64,000 nt of DNA from Propionispora hippei DSM 15287 (GCF_900141835.1 NZ_FQZD01000010.1:1-64000), one strand, 5' to 3'. Counted from the first letter of the stretch, positions 16,125 to 26,298 are shown. Made by a program: numbers and translations. The notes: generated by a model from the letters alone, not told the origin.

Positions 16125-18188
16125 ATGAAACCTAGGCTTAGTATCTGTATGATGGTAAAAAATGAAGAAAAGTATCTGGAACGCTGCTTGGCAAGCCTCC
16201 AATCGATGCGTGATGCTTTCCCGTCGGAACTTATTATTGTCGATACTGGTTCGGAAGATGCTACAGTGGAAATTGCTAAACGTTTCACTGATAAGGTATA
16301 TTTTCATTCTTGGCAGAATAACTTTTCCGATATGCGCAATGTAACGATCGACTATGCGCGAGGCGAATGGATATTGATCATCGATGGCGATGAGGTGCTC
16401 TGCAACCCCCAGCCGCTCATTGGTTTCTTACAGTCGCCGCAACGAAAGCAATATGGCACGGTGGCTTTCACGACGAAGAATATTACTGATTTGGATGATC
16501 CACGGGCCTATACCTCCCTGGTTGGCTTTAGGCTGTTTAAACATGACGGTTATTTTCACTATGAAGGTTCGGTCCATAATCAGCCTATATTTAAAGGCGG
16601 GGCTCTGGCCATGCCGGAGGTGTATTTGCTGCATTATGGGTATCTATCGACAGATACGGAATTAATGGAACGGAAGTTCCAGCGAACCGGAGCTATCTTA
16701 AAACAGGAACTGGAAAAAGACCCTGATAATATTTATTATTGGAACCAGCTATCGGTCACGTATGCGATGCATAATGATTATAAAGAAGCCGTTGAGTGTG
16801 TGGAGAAAGCCTATTCCCTGCTGCCCGAGAAGCGGACACCCAATTATATGTTTGTCTTGCTACAGCTTATGCTGGTCTATCAGCACGAAGGACAGTATGA
16901 GAAAGTAGCAGACATTTGCCGGGAAGCCTTGGCAATTAAGGACGGGTATTTGGATGTGTATTACTATTATGCCGAGGCGCAGGCTTTATTAAAAAATTAT
17001 AGCGATGCGGTTATTTATTATGAGAAATATCTAGCTTTATTAGCACAGCGGGAAGTGCAAGACGAGAAGGATGTTTCGATTATCGAGTATACTCTGGGCT
17101 ATGAGCAGATTGCCTACAGCAATTTACTGCGGCTGCACAAAGAGCAAAAAGAGTATCAGAAGGCTATGGCTTGTGTAGACAAGCTGACTTATAAGGAATA
17201 TGTGATAAATAATCTGCCCAATATTATTTACCTGCACCTAGTGCTGCGCCAGTATGGAGCGCTCCGTGCTTGGTATGACCGCTGGGTAGGGGAAAAGGCG
17301 CAGAGTGAAGGTGACTTCTTGTTCCAAATGATGCAGCAACTACGGGAAATCGGCGATGAACAAGTCAAGCTAGGTGTCGCGCAGGCGTTTAGAAGCATTG
17401 ACCGGGAATATGGTCTATTGTGTGATTTGATCATCGAAGACAATGAAGGTTATATCAGCGAACGGACGCAGCAGGCGGTCGCAGCGGTCAAACTGGATAG
17501 CCTGCCGGTCTATTGCAGCGGGGTTTTGTATTATCTCCTGAAATGGCATCATCCATTGGAAACCATTATCAGGGATTATAAGGAGGAATGGCTCACTTGC
17601 GTCCTGGAATATGTGAATAAGCATTACACCGGACTAGCGAAAGTGCTCTACCTTTATTTAGCGAAGTACGAAAGTGCTTCGTCCATTCGGGAATATAAAC
17701 TAGGCAAATCTTTAGCCCGTTGTGCCTTACTCTTAGGCGGGCTGGATGACGACGCTTACCGCCAAACCTTTGACCGGTATGTCCGGGATGGTATCGGATA
17801 TTTGAATCTCGTCTATCAGCCTGCTGTATTGGCGGAGATTATGACGTTTGAAGTAAAAAATGACGAAGAAATATTTTTATTATATATGTGTAGCGCCCAG
17901 CGTTATTCGAAGCAGCAAAAAGAATATGTAAGATTCTTACGATTGGCTTTGCAGGCTTTCCCTGGAATGAAACGTGGTGTTGAATTGCTGGCCAAAGAAG
18001 TAAAAAGTGAGTCCAGTGAAAAACAACAGGAGTTTGAAGGATACAAAAAGCAAGTAAAGGCCACTATAAGCCAACTTATTGAATCCGGTAAAATGAGTGA
18101 GGCTAAAGATATCTTGGATCAATATAAAACGTTAGTATCCAATGACTTGGAAGCGGTTTTGTTAGAGTCAAGGATTTTGCTGAATTAA
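16125..18188 (+). CDS. Family 2 glycosyltransferase with TPR repeats
   Basis: In this 687-residue protein, residues 1-230 are a GT2 domain: LSICMMVKNEEKYLERCL, IIVDTGSEDATVEIA and the DxD-like IIDGDE. This is followed by tetratricopeptide-like helices (about 190-330: DNIYYWNQLSVTYAMHNDYK, then further repeats) and a long helical C-terminus. The combination is typical of SunS-like/spore-coat or flagellar glycosyltransferases. Its C-terminal 40 residues resemble the N-terminal repeat of the next protein. The start is ATG 16125, with GGGAGG upstream. The gene lies directly behind flagellin, which suggests, without proof, that flagellin is the acceptor. Confidence 0.88.
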   Translation: MKPRLSICMMVKNEEKYLERCLASLQSMRDAFPSELIIVDTGSEDATVEIAKRFTDKVYFHSWQNNFSDMRNVTIDYARGEWILIIDGDEVLCNPQPLIGFLQSPQRKQYGTVAFTTKNITDLDDPRAYTSLVGFRLFKHDGYFHYEGSVHNQPIFKGGALAMPEVYLLHYGYLSTDTELMERKFQRTGAILKQELEKDPDNIYYWNQLSVTYAMHNDYKEAVECVEKAYSLLPEKRTPNYMFVLLQLMLVYQHEGQYEKVADICREALAIKDGYLDVYYYYAEAQALLKNYSDAVIYYEKYLALLAQREVQDEKDVSIIEYTLGYEQIAYSNLLRLHKEQKEYQKAMACVDKLTYKEYVINNLPNIIYLHLVLRQYGALRAWYDRWVGEKAQSEGDFLFQMMQQLREIGDEQVKLGVAQAFRSIDREYGLLCDLIIEDNEGYISERTQQAVAAVKLDSLPVYCSGVLYYLLKWHHPLETIIRDYKEEWLTCVLEYVNKHYTGLAKVLYLYLAKYESASSIREYKLGKSLARCALLLGGLDDDAYRQTFDRYVRDGIGYLNLVYQPAVLAEIMTFEVKNDEEIFLLYMCSAQRYSKQQKEYVRFLRLALQAFPGMKRGVELLAKEVKSESSEKQQEFEGYKKQVKATISQLIESGKMSEAKDILDQYKTLVSNDLEAVLLESRILLN

Positions 18189-18277
18189 TTCCTCTCCAGA
18201 GAGAGTGTGGTTCTTCAATATATTAGAAACGAGATGTAATACGGTGCAAAATGAAGTGAGCAAAACATATTGCGAGC

Positions 18278-21085
18278 GTGATGATAATGATAGATGAAAT
18301 GCAAGAATTGAGAAGAGAAACAAAAAAAAATATTGGAACTTTGCTGAATAACCAGGAATATGCCAAGGCAGAACAACTCTTGAGTCAATATCTGACCATA
18401 GCATCAGATGATCCGGAAGCTTTTTCGATGCAGGCTGTGCTATTTATCTGGCAAGGTATGCCGGATAAAGCTATGCAAGCTGTTGCGGCTGGTTTGGCGA
18501 TTGACCAAGCGAACTTTGATTTGCTGTATAATCAGGCGTATCTATATGAGCAGAAAAAAGAGTACAGCCAAGCCGGAGCGATCTATCAGCGGCTGGCTGG
18601 TTCGTTGTATAGCCAGGAGCAGCGTGAGAGAGCAGAGCAGAGTCTGGGGAAATTGGCAGAACAGGGTTTTATTAATACGGTAACGAAGAAAACCGCTAAA
18701 TATAAAATAGCGGTTATATGTATTAAAGGATTAGACAGTTTTATTCATGACATATGCCGAGAACTATCCAAGATACACATGGTAAAAAAGGTAATTGTAT
18801 CCAATCAACGAGAGATATATGAGGCCATAGACTGGGCCGATATAGTGTGGCTGGAGTGGGCTAATGACTCCACTATTGCGGCCACTGAATACCGGGGGAT
18901 TACTCATAAAAAAGTACTCGTCCGGCTTCACGGTTATGAAGTTTTTACTGATATGCCGGCTAATATCAAGTGGAATGTGGTGGATAAGCTGATATTTGTC
19001 GCAGAACATAAACGTGACTTATTTTTCAGTCAATTTGGTGAAATTATTGCTAGAGATAAAACTTGCATTCTTAGAAATGGTGTAGATAGTAACAATTTTA
19101 GCATCGCGGCAAACAAAACGAAAAATAAAAATATCGCCTGTATTGGTAATATCAACTATCGAAAAGGGATAGACTTGTTATTGCAATTTTTCTATGATTT
19201 GCTACAAGTAGATCCTGGTTATACATTATATATTCGAGGTACTCATCAGGATTTACGTTATCAAATAGCTATAGAACATATGATTCAGGAATTGAAGCTG
19301 CAGAATAAAGTGGTTTTCGTGGGAAGAATTCCAGACATCAATGACTGGTTAAAGGATATGAGCTTTATTGTATCTTCTTCCCTGGAAGAATCTTTTCACT
19401 ATTCTGTTGGTGAAGGAATGTTGGCCGGATTGAAGCCGGTTGTTCATGCATGGAAAGAAAGCCGTGGTATTTGGCCGGAAGAGTATATTTTTAGAAATAG
19501 TGCAGAATTCAGGGATATCATTTTAGACAATCGTTATGAACCGGAGAAATATAGAAAATTCGTTTTGGAGCGGTATTCGTTGCCGAAGCAGATGGAGCAA
19601 ATCTATAAATTACTGAAGCCGTTCCCGGGCATAAGCCGAGCTGATAGGGATCCAATGGTGACAATAGGTATTACTAACTTTAATGCAATAAAATATCTGG
19701 ATGAATGCATGCAGTCCATGTTGAGCCAAACCTATAAAAATCTAGAAATTATTATTGTCGATGATCAGTCAACCGATAGCTCTTTTAAGAAACTAATGAA
19801 ATATGCTAAGAAGTATAAACAAATTAGAGTCTTACAGCATTCTGAAAACAGTGGCAGCCCGGACTTAGGGAGACGGGAAATCATTGCACAAGCCCAGGGG
19901 AAATACTTTATGTTGTTCGATTCAGATGATTTTTTTGCCGATAAAGAAGCAGTGACAAAGCTGGTTCGAGTGGTTGAGGAGAATGAGCTTCTGGATTATG
20001 CTTATTGTGATTTGCAGATTGTGGATGAGAAAAGTACCCAAATTAATTGTTGGCATTTTGCCCAATATGATGCGGAGCAAGTGGTACGGGAAACGTTCCA
20101 ACGCGGTGGTTCGGGCATTCTTACAATGAAGGGGTTATTTAAAACAGATTTTTTCAAGAGAAATAATATCTCTTATTTAAGTAATGGTACAGCAGGAGAC
20201 ACGTTAACCTCTCTGTTATGTATGCAAAAAGGAATGCAGATCAAGTATCTTGGTGAACCACTGATTGCTTATCGCCAGCACCAAAATAACTTTACCTTTA
20301 ATTTAAAGAAAAGAATTGACTCCATTCTTACTGTTTTGGAATATATAGTGAAAAACTTTAGTGAGACAGTTTATTTTTCAGAGTATAATTGGAATATAAG
20401 TAAAGAAAATCGTCAAGCTAATAAGTTCTATTTAATAGCTGGTTTGTATTATAAAGTGTTTAGACAATTCTATGAGGATAATTGGAAACCATGGAATAAT
20501 AAAGATGATGAAAAAGAAAATGGAGAAGAAATAAAACAATATCTAATTGAATTGAAGAATTTACTTTTTGAATATAGTCAGATCGTTCTTGATGCTACAG
20601 ATTGTTATGATAATGATATAAATTTAATGCGAGAAAAGCTAAAAAGTATTTACGAATTAGCTGGTGATAATTTAATCTCGAATGTTAGGTTGCCAAACGA
20701 GTTTACAGTATCCAATAAATTTTTGCTTCGTAGAATTGATAATGAAATAAAAATGCGAGAAGCTCTTGGGGGAATTTTTGAACGTTTAAGAAACGGGATA
20801 CTAGCGATTTCAGAACTTATAGAACTGGCTAATCAATATATAATATATCCTGACCAAGTTTTAAATAATATAGGGGCATTTCTATTTAAACAGAATTATA
20901 TCGAAGATGCCGTAACCCTATTTACTGAGGCATATAAAATAAATTCAATGAATCAGGATGTTTTATTGAATTTAGGGATTATTTCTTATAAATTAGGTGA
21001 TAAGCAAACGGCGAAAAAATATTTTACCGAAGTTCAAAATAAACCGGAAAATTTGTATGCAGTTTTCCAAGAATGTGAAGTGTGA
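18278..21085 (+). CDS. Two-domain glycosyltransferase (GT4 + GT2) with TPR at both ends
   Basis: This 935-residue protein has four parts: TPR-like repeats at about 10-125; a GT4-type domain at about 140-450 (IACIGNINYRKGIDLLLQ, IVSSSLEESFHYSVGEGMLA); a GT2 domain at about 459-700 (VTIGITNFNAIKYLDECM, IIIVDDQSTDSS, MLFDSDD); and terminal TPR-like repeats at about 850-930. Two catalytic units suggest that two sugars are added in sequence. Base composition changes along the gene: the first 400 bases resemble the flagellar operon, while the last 700 are very AT-rich. The start is uncertain (GTG 18278, ATG 18281 or ATG 18287) because no strong ribosome site is present. Confidence 0.85.
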   Translation: MMIMIDEMQELRRETKKNIGTLLNNQEYAKAEQLLSQYLTIASDDPEAFSMQAVLFIWQGMPDKAMQAVAAGLAIDQANFDLLYNQAYLYEQKKEYSQAGAIYQRLAGSLYSQEQRERAEQSLGKLAEQGFINTVTKKTAKYKIAVICIKGLDSFIHDICRELSKIHMVKKVIVSNQREIYEAIDWADIVWLEWANDSTIAATEYRGITHKKVLVRLHGYEVFTDMPANIKWNVVDKLIFVAEHKRDLFFSQFGEIIARDKTCILRNGVDSNNFSIAANKTKNKNIACIGNINYRKGIDLLLQFFYDLLQVDPGYTLYIRGTHQDLRYQIAIEHMIQELKLQNKVVFVGRIPDINDWLKDMSFIVSSSLEESFHYSVGEGMLAGLKPVVHAWKESRGIWPEEYIFRNSAEFRDIILDNRYEPEKYRKFVLERYSLPKQMEQIYKLLKPFPGISRADRDPMVTIGITNFNAIKYLDECMQSMLSQTYKNLEIIIVDDQSTDSSFKKLMKYAKKYKQIRVLQHSENSGSPDLGRREIIAQAQGKYFMLFDSDDFFADKEAVTKLVRVVEENELLDYAYCDLQIVDEKSTQINCWHFAQYDAEQVVRETFQRGGSGILTMKGLFKTDFFKRNNISYLSNGTAGDTLTSLLCMQKGMQIKYLGEPLIAYRQHQNNFTFNLKKRIDSILTVLEYIVKNFSETVYFSEYNWNISKENRQANKFYLIAGLYYKVFRQFYEDNWKPWNNKDDEKENGEEIKQYLIELKNLLFEYSQIVLDATDCYDNDINLMREKLKSIYELAGDNLISNVRLPNEFTVSNKFLLRRIDNEIKMREALGGIFERLRNGILAISELIELANQYIIYPDQVLNNIGAFLFKQNYIEDAVTLFTEAYKINSMNQDVLLNLGIISYKLGDKQTAKKYFTEVQNKPENLYAVFQECEV

Positions 21086-21093
21086 GGTTAATA

Positions 21094-22665
21094 ATGGACG
21101 AAAATAAAATTTGTTTTATCTGGAATGTCCATAACGAAAACTATTATCAGGAAAGTGCAATGTATGTAGATAATCTTGTTGTTCCGGATGGAATAACCAT
21201 TGAAAAAGTTATTGTGTCAGACAAAAATTTTGCTAAAGCTTATAATATAGCTATGAAACAAAGCAATGCAAAATATAAAGTGTATTTGTATGATAGTCTA
21301 TTTTTACTTAATAAAAATTTTATTGTTGATATACTTAATATTTTTGAGAATTCAGAAGTAGCTATTTTAGGTGTGTTGGGATCAAAGGTTATACCAACCA
21401 GCGGAGTGTGGCAGGATTCAAGGAATAAAGTAGGAAAACAATATTTAGATAATGGACAGAAGGTTTCATTGGTTTCTTTTGGCAATATAGAAGAAGAAAA
21501 ATATATTGAAGTTAAAGTGTTAGATGGTTCCATTCTTGTCACTCAGCAAGACATTCAATGGCGTGAAGATCTTTTTATAGATAAATATTTTTTTGATTCG
21601 GCACAGTGTATAGAATTTGTTAAAAAAGGCTATAAAGTTGCTGTAGTGAATCAAAAGGAACCATGGAGTTTATTTGAGTTAACGGAAAATGAAAACAAAG
21701 TAGAATTTGATATTGCAACAAATATTTTTCTTGTGCATTATTCAAAAGATATTTTTCCTTTGGTGAGTATTTTGATTCCTACTTATAATAGGCCAGAGTA
21801 TTTTAAGATTGCACTAGAAAGTGCGATTAATCAAACATATAGGAATATTGAAATTGTCATAGCTGATAATAGTACTAATGAAGAAACAAAAAAAGTTATT
21901 AGTTCTTACTTGGAGAAGTATGATAACATTAGGTATTTTAATAACGGTGGTAATATTGGAATCCAAAGTGTACTTAATTTAGTAACTAAAAGCTCTGGAG
22001 AATATATTAATTATCTTATGGATGATGATGTATTTCATTTGGAGAAAATCAGGGTGATGATGAATTTTTTTATAGAATATGATAATATCGCATTAGTTAC
22101 ATCGTATAGACAACTTATTGATGAAAAAGGTAATTTTTTGCCAGATAGAGCTGCAACGCAAAAAATAGTAGATAATGATAGTATAATTGATGGAAAAGAG
22201 CTAGGAAGATTTATATTATTTAGTACATTAAATGTAATTGGAGAACCCACCACAGTACTAATGAAAAAGGAAACTATAAAGGGAAGTTTTGGAATTTATT
22301 TAGGAAGGCAATACAGAGCGTTGGTTGATATAGCTCAATGGTTAGAGGCAATGATAGAGGGAAACGTTGTTTATTTGACTACCGCTTTAAGTTTTTTTAG
22401 ACAACACCAATCTCAAGAACAAAAAAGATCATATGTTCGTCTTTTGTCTGCAAATGATAGTTTCGAATATTTAAGTGATTCGTACAAAAGTAACATATTT
22501 ATAGATACTAGAGAAGAATATTTAAAACTAATTAATGATTGGTATAAAGGAAATGTAAATTTATTAAAAGAGATAGAAAACCTGAAAAAAGATAAAGAAT
22601 TTGAAGAACTGGAATTTGAAAAGTATCTTGAATATATAGAAATGGCAGAACAAATTATAAGCTGA
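21094..22665 (+). CDS. Glycosyltransferase with StrF-like N-terminal and GT2 domains
   Basis: In this 523-residue protein, residues 1-190 resemble the StrF-type glycosyltransferase-like domain (CFIWNVHNENYYQES, AKAYNIAMKQSNAKYKVYL). Residues about 215-450 are a clear GT2 domain (LVSILIPTYNRPEYFKIALE, IVIADNSTNEET, YLMDDDVF). ATG 21094 is taken as start because GAGG precedes it; it lies 9 bases after the preceding stop. The gene is strongly AT-rich, unlike the flagellar genes, which suggests acquisition from another genome. The sugar donor and acceptor cannot be deduced. Confidence 0.83.
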   Translation: MDENKICFIWNVHNENYYQESAMYVDNLVVPDGITIEKVIVSDKNFAKAYNIAMKQSNAKYKVYLYDSLFLLNKNFIVDILNIFENSEVAILGVLGSKVIPTSGVWQDSRNKVGKQYLDNGQKVSLVSFGNIEEEKYIEVKVLDGSILVTQQDIQWREDLFIDKYFFDSAQCIEFVKKGYKVAVVNQKEPWSLFELTENENKVEFDIATNIFLVHYSKDIFPLVSILIPTYNRPEYFKIALESAINQTYRNIEIVIADNSTNEETKKVISSYLEKYDNIRYFNNGGNIGIQSVLNLVTKSSGEYINYLMDDDVFHLEKIRVMMNFFIEYDNIALVTSYRQLIDEKGNFLPDRAATQKIVDNDSIIDGKELGRFILFSTLNVIGEPTTVLMKKETIKGSFGIYLGRQYRALVDIAQWLEAMIEGNVVYLTTALSFFRQHQSQEQKRSYVRLLSANDSFEYLSDSYKSNIFIDTREEYLKLINDWYKGNVNLLKEIENLKKDKEFEELEFEKYLEYIEMAEQIIS

Positions 22666-22678
22666 AAGGAGGAGAGCG

Positions 22679-23455
22679 ATGAAAGTCGTGATATTAGCAG
22701 GAGGCTTTGGGACCCGGATCAGTGAAGAATCACACTTAAAACCTAAGCCTATGATAGAGATAGGCGGCAGACCAATTCTCTGGCATATCATGAAAACATA
22801 CTCTCATTATGGATATCATGATTTTATCATTTGTTTAGGATATAAAGGATATTGCATTAAAGAATATTTTGCACATTACTTTTTGCATGAAGCAGATATA
22901 ACGTTTGACTTTAGGACATTAAATCAACAAGTAATACACAACCACCATGCTGAACCGTGGAAAGTGACATTGGTCGATACAGGGATGCATACGATGACCG
23001 GTGGACGGGTAAAACGGATACAGGAATATATAGGAAAAGAAACCTTTATGCTTACCTATGGTGATGGAGTAAGTGATGTTGATATTAACTGTTTAATTGA
23101 CTATCATAAATCACATGGCAAACAAGCGACGGTCACTTCTGTCCAGCCGGCCGGACGTTTTGGATTACTAGATTTAGACGAAAACAATGAAGTACGGGGT
23201 TTTCAAGAAAAGCCACAAGGCGATGGCGGCTGGATAAATGGCGGTTTTTTTGTGCTGCAACCATCGGTGTTCGACTATCTTGAAGGAGATGAAACCATTT
23301 TTGAGCGGGAGCCCTTAGAAAGATTAGCGAAGGAAAATCAACTCATGGCTTACAAACACCATGGTTTTTGGCAGCCAATGGACACCATTCGGGATAAGGA
23401 AAACCTGGAAAGTTTGTGGCAAAGTAATAAGGCTCCATGGAAAATATGGGAATAA
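22679..23455 (+). CDS. rfbF: Glucose-1-phosphate cytidylyltransferase
   Basis: This 258-residue protein has the nucleotidyltransferase signature LAGGFGTRISEESHLKPKPM at the N-terminus, followed by HHAEPWKVTLVDTG and GRVKRIQEYI, both specific for RfbF. It condenses CTP and glucose-1-phosphate to CDP-glucose, the first step to CDP-linked deoxy sugars. The length equals that of characterised RfbF enzymes. The start is ATG 22679, preceded by AAAGGAGGAGAG. RfbG follows 9 bases later. Confidence 0.95.
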   Translation: MKVVILAGGFGTRISEESHLKPKPMIEIGGRPILWHIMKTYSHYGYHDFIICLGYKGYCIKEYFAHYFLHEADITFDFRTLNQQVIHNHHAEPWKVTLVDTGMHTMTGGRVKRIQEYIGKETFMLTYGDGVSDVDINCLIDYHKSHGKQATVTSVQPAGRFGLLDLDENNEVRGFQEKPQGDGGWINGGFFVLQPSVFDYLEGDETIFEREPLERLAKENQLMAYKHHGFWQPMDTIRDKENLESLWQSNKAPWKIWE

Positions 23456-23464
23456 GGTGTTAGC

Positions 23465-24553
23465 ATGAGTGCTGTAAATAAATCATTTTGGCAAGAAAAA
23501 AGAGTATTCATTACAGGACATACGGGGTTTAAAGGAGCATGGCTGTGCCTTTGGTTGCATTCATTAGGAGCAAAGGTTACGGGCTATGCTTTACAGCCTC
23601 CTACTTCACCAAATTTATTTGATATTTGCCGACTAGATAAACTGATCGAATCGATTCAAGGCGATGTTCGAAATGAGGCAGATTTGCAACATGCCTTGCA
23701 CAAAACCAAACCGGACCTTGTCATTCATATGGCAGCTCAACCGCTGGTTCGTGAATCCTATGCAAATCCTTCCGTTACATACGCTACTAATGTGATGGGA
23801 ACTGTCAATCTGTTGGAAGCTGTCCGGTCGTGCTCTAGCGTCCGGGCTGTGGTAAATGTAACAACTGATAAATGCTATGAAAATAGGGAATGGGTCTGGG
23901 GCTATCGGGAAAATGAACCTCTGGGAGGATACGATCCTTACTCAAGTAGCAAAGCCTGTTCGGAGTTGGTTACTGCCTCTTATCGAAGTTCCTTCTTTTC
24001 TCCGAAGGACTATGAAAAACATGGTGTTGCGATTGCTACTGCCAGAGCCGGGAATGTTATCGGTGGAGGCGACTGGGCCAAAGATAGACTGATACCGGAT
24101 TGCATAAACTCGTTATTAAAAAACCAAACAATCGTAATCCGCAATCCGCAGGCGATTCGACCTTGGCAGCATGTTTTGGAACCACTAAGTGGATATTTAC
24201 TATTGGCGCAAAAGCTCTATCAAGAGGGAACTTCTTTTGGCGAAAGTTGGAACTTTGGTCCCCGCGACAGTGACGCCAAATCAGTAGAATGGATGGTAAA
24301 AACACTTTGTGAACAATGGGGCAGCCATGCTTTTCATGAGATCAATACCTGTCAGCAATTGCATGAAGCTAACTATTTGAAGCTAGACTGTTCCAAGGCC
24401 AATATAAAGTTGGGATGGTTACCGAAATGGGATGCAAAAACCGCACTGAGTAAAGTCGTGGAATGGTACAAGCTATATCAACAAGAACAGGATATGAGAA
24501 ATCTTTGCTTGCATCAAATTCAAAGCTATGATAACAGGGAGGATTTTTCTTGA
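23465..24553 (+). CDS. rfbG: CDP-glucose 4,6-dehydratase
   Basis: This 362-residue short-chain dehydrogenase has the NAD loop GHTGFKGAWL, the active-site tyrosine motif YDPYSSSKACSE, and RAGNVIGGGDWAKDRLIPD, which is typical for RfbG. It converts CDP-glucose to CDP-4-keto-6-deoxyglucose. The stop overlaps the TTG start of the next gene, so translation is probably coupled. No RfbH-type 3-dehydratase is present in the window, so the usual route to 3,6-dideoxyhexoses is not complete here. Confidence 0.95.
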   Translation: MSAVNKSFWQEKRVFITGHTGFKGAWLCLWLHSLGAKVTGYALQPPTSPNLFDICRLDKLIESIQGDVRNEADLQHALHKTKPDLVIHMAAQPLVRESYANPSVTYATNVMGTVNLLEAVRSCSSVRAVVNVTTDKCYENREWVWGYRENEPLGGYDPYSSSKACSELVTASYRSSFFSPKDYEKHGVAIATARAGNVIGGGDWAKDRLIPDCINSLLKNQTIVIRNPQAIRPWQHVLEPLSGYLLLAQKLYQEGTSFGESWNFGPRDSDAKSVEWMVKTLCEQWGSHAFHEINTCQQLHEANYLKLDCSKANIKLGWLPKWDAKTALSKVVEWYKLYQQEQDMRNLCLHQIQSYDNREDFS

Positions 24554-25473
24554 AAAAGTCCATGGCCGTAGTCACGGGAGCTACGGGATTTATCGGATCA
24601 TATGTAGCTAAAAAGCTCATTGACCATGGGTGGCGGGTTGTTGCTATCGTCAGGGAGGAGTCGGTAAATTCAAAACGCCTGCCTCGACATAAGAATATGG
24701 AAGTCATTACAGGAGACCTTAATGCTCCAATGGCTTGGACTAATCAATTACAAAAATTTCAGCCGAAAGTATTTTACCATCTTGCCTGGACTGGGGTAGG
24801 GAATACAGACAGAAATTCTTATGAGCAGATAAAAAATATCTCTTCGTCCTTAGCCACTTTAAAAATTGCAAAAGAAATAGGGTGTACCCGTTGGGTTAGC
24901 ACAGGATCTCAAGCGGAATATGGTCCGGTGGCTAATATCATTTCAGAGACGACAATGACGCAGCCAACAACTGCTTATGGACATAGTAAACTAGCGGTAC
25001 ATTCGTTGTCTAAGCTATTCGGTGAACAACTGGGTATAGAAGTAACATGGCTTCGGATATTTAGTACTTATGGCCCGGGGGATAACTCTGGATGGATGTT
25101 AACAGATTTAATCCGCTCCCTATTAAAAGGAGAAAGTCCTGTGATGACGGCGGGAAAACAACTATGGGATTATCTGTATGTAGAAGATGCAGCAGAAGCG
25201 ATCGTTCTAAGTGGTGAACACGATAAAGCGGTTGGTACGTTTAACCTAGGATCCGGTCGAGTCAAAACGATACGAGAGTATGCTGAGATTGTGAAAAATA
25301 TAATAGATCCTCACTTAAAAATACAATTTGGAGCATTGCCGTACCGCCAAGATCAGGTGATGCATTTACAGGCAAATATCGATAAATTGACCCAACAAAT
25401 TGGCTGGAGTCCTAGAACTGATTTTGAAGTGGGTATACAAAAAACAATTAATTGGATACGCAATAACTCTTAG
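24550..25473 (+). CDS. NAD-dependent epimerase/reductase acting on a CDP-sugar (probable)
   Basis: This 307-residue extended short-chain dehydrogenase has GATGFIGSYVAKKL (NAD loop), STGSQAEYGPV, and an active-site Y and K in TTAYGHSKLAVHSL. The position directly after rfbG points to a CDP-4-keto-6-deoxy sugar as substrate, either for 4-keto reduction (as in abequose/paratose/tyvelose synthases) or for epimerisation. The sequence alone does not decide between these. The TTG start overlaps the rfbG stop. Confidence 0.85.
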   Translation: MKKSMAVVTGATGFIGSYVAKKLIDHGWRVVAIVREESVNSKRLPRHKNMEVITGDLNAPMAWTNQLQKFQPKVFYHLAWTGVGNTDRNSYEQIKNISSSLATLKIAKEIGCTRWVSTGSQAEYGPVANIISETTMTQPTTAYGHSKLAVHSLSKLFGEQLGIEVTWLRIFSTYGPGDNSGWMLTDLIRSLLKGESPVMTAGKQLWDYLYVEDAAEAIVLSGEHDKAVGTFNLGSGRVKTIREYAEIVKNIIDPHLKIQFGALPYRQDQVMHLQANIDKLTQQIGWSPRTDFEVGIQKTINWIRNNS

Positions 25474-25509
25474 CAGCTAGAAATGGAGAAGGGATGGGGG
25501 TGAACCTAT

Positions 25510-26298
25510 ATGAACGATATAGTCACCGAGATTCGCAAACACATTATCTATATGACACACTATTCCAAGTCGTCTCATGTGGGAGCGTGCCTTTCTTGTG
25601 TAGAATTACTATATGCGCTTTACTTTGAGGTTATGAAAATAGACGCTCAACAACCTAAGTCTTTTGATTTGTTCTTTCTCAGTAAAGCCCATGCCAGTGC
25701 AGCGCTATACGCGACTCTCATCGAACGAGGCCTTATGCCCAGAAGCTATCTGGATCAATTCTATATTGATGGAGGAATTCTTCCGGGACATCTGGATAAG
25801 GAGGTTAGTCCCTGGATTCAGTTTTCTGGCGGCTCCCTAGGACACGGGCTTTCTATAGCGTTAGGAACAGCTATTGCTTTAAAACAGAAACAGAGTAAAA
25901 ATCGAGTGTTTGTTTTATTGGGGGATGGAGAATGTAACGAAGGCAGCGTGTGGGAGGCAGTCATGCTGGCTGGACACTTGAAGATGGACAATCTAACGGC
26001 AATTATTGATTATAATACCTGGCAGGCTTTTGGGCGAGTTAATGAAATCATAGACCAGACAAATCTGGCACAGCGGTGGTCGGCTTTTGGTTGGGAAGTT
26101 CATGAAATAGATGGGCATAATGTGCGAAATATTGTGGATGTGCTTAAAGGGAAAAGTTCTGCTCCTAAAGTAGTCATTGCGCATACTGTGAAAGGTAAAG
26201 GAGTCTCCTTTATGGAAGATACCTTAGAATGGCATTATCGATCGCCGAATGAGCAACAATATAAACAGGCAATTTGCGAATTGGAAGGAAAGATATGA
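25510..26298 (+). CDS. Transketolase-like protein, N-terminal (ThDP-binding) subunit
   Basis: This 262-residue protein has the thiamine diphosphate motif, GDGECNEGSVWEA at about 138-150 followed by the conserved asparagine in IIDYNTWQAFG, and SLGHGLSIALGTA. It equals the first third of a full transketolase and needs the next gene's product. Such split transketolases inside nucleotide-sugar clusters are thought to move or add a two-carbon unit to make branched sugars. With rfbF/rfbG beside it, a branched CDP-sugar is a reasonable guess. The start is ATG 25510, with GGGGGTG upstream. Confidence 0.88.
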   Translation: MNDIVTEIRKHIIYMTHYSKSSHVGACLSCVELLYALYFEVMKIDAQQPKSFDLFFLSKAHASAALYATLIERGLMPRSYLDQFYIDGGILPGHLDKEVSPWIQFSGGSLGHGLSIALGTAIALKQKQSKNRVFVLLGDGECNEGSVWEAVMLAGHLKMDNLTAIIDYNTWQAFGRVNEIIDQTNLAQRWSAFGWEVHEIDGHNVRNIVDVLKGKSSAPKVVIAHTVKGKGVSFMEDTLEWHYRSPNEQQYKQAICELEGKI

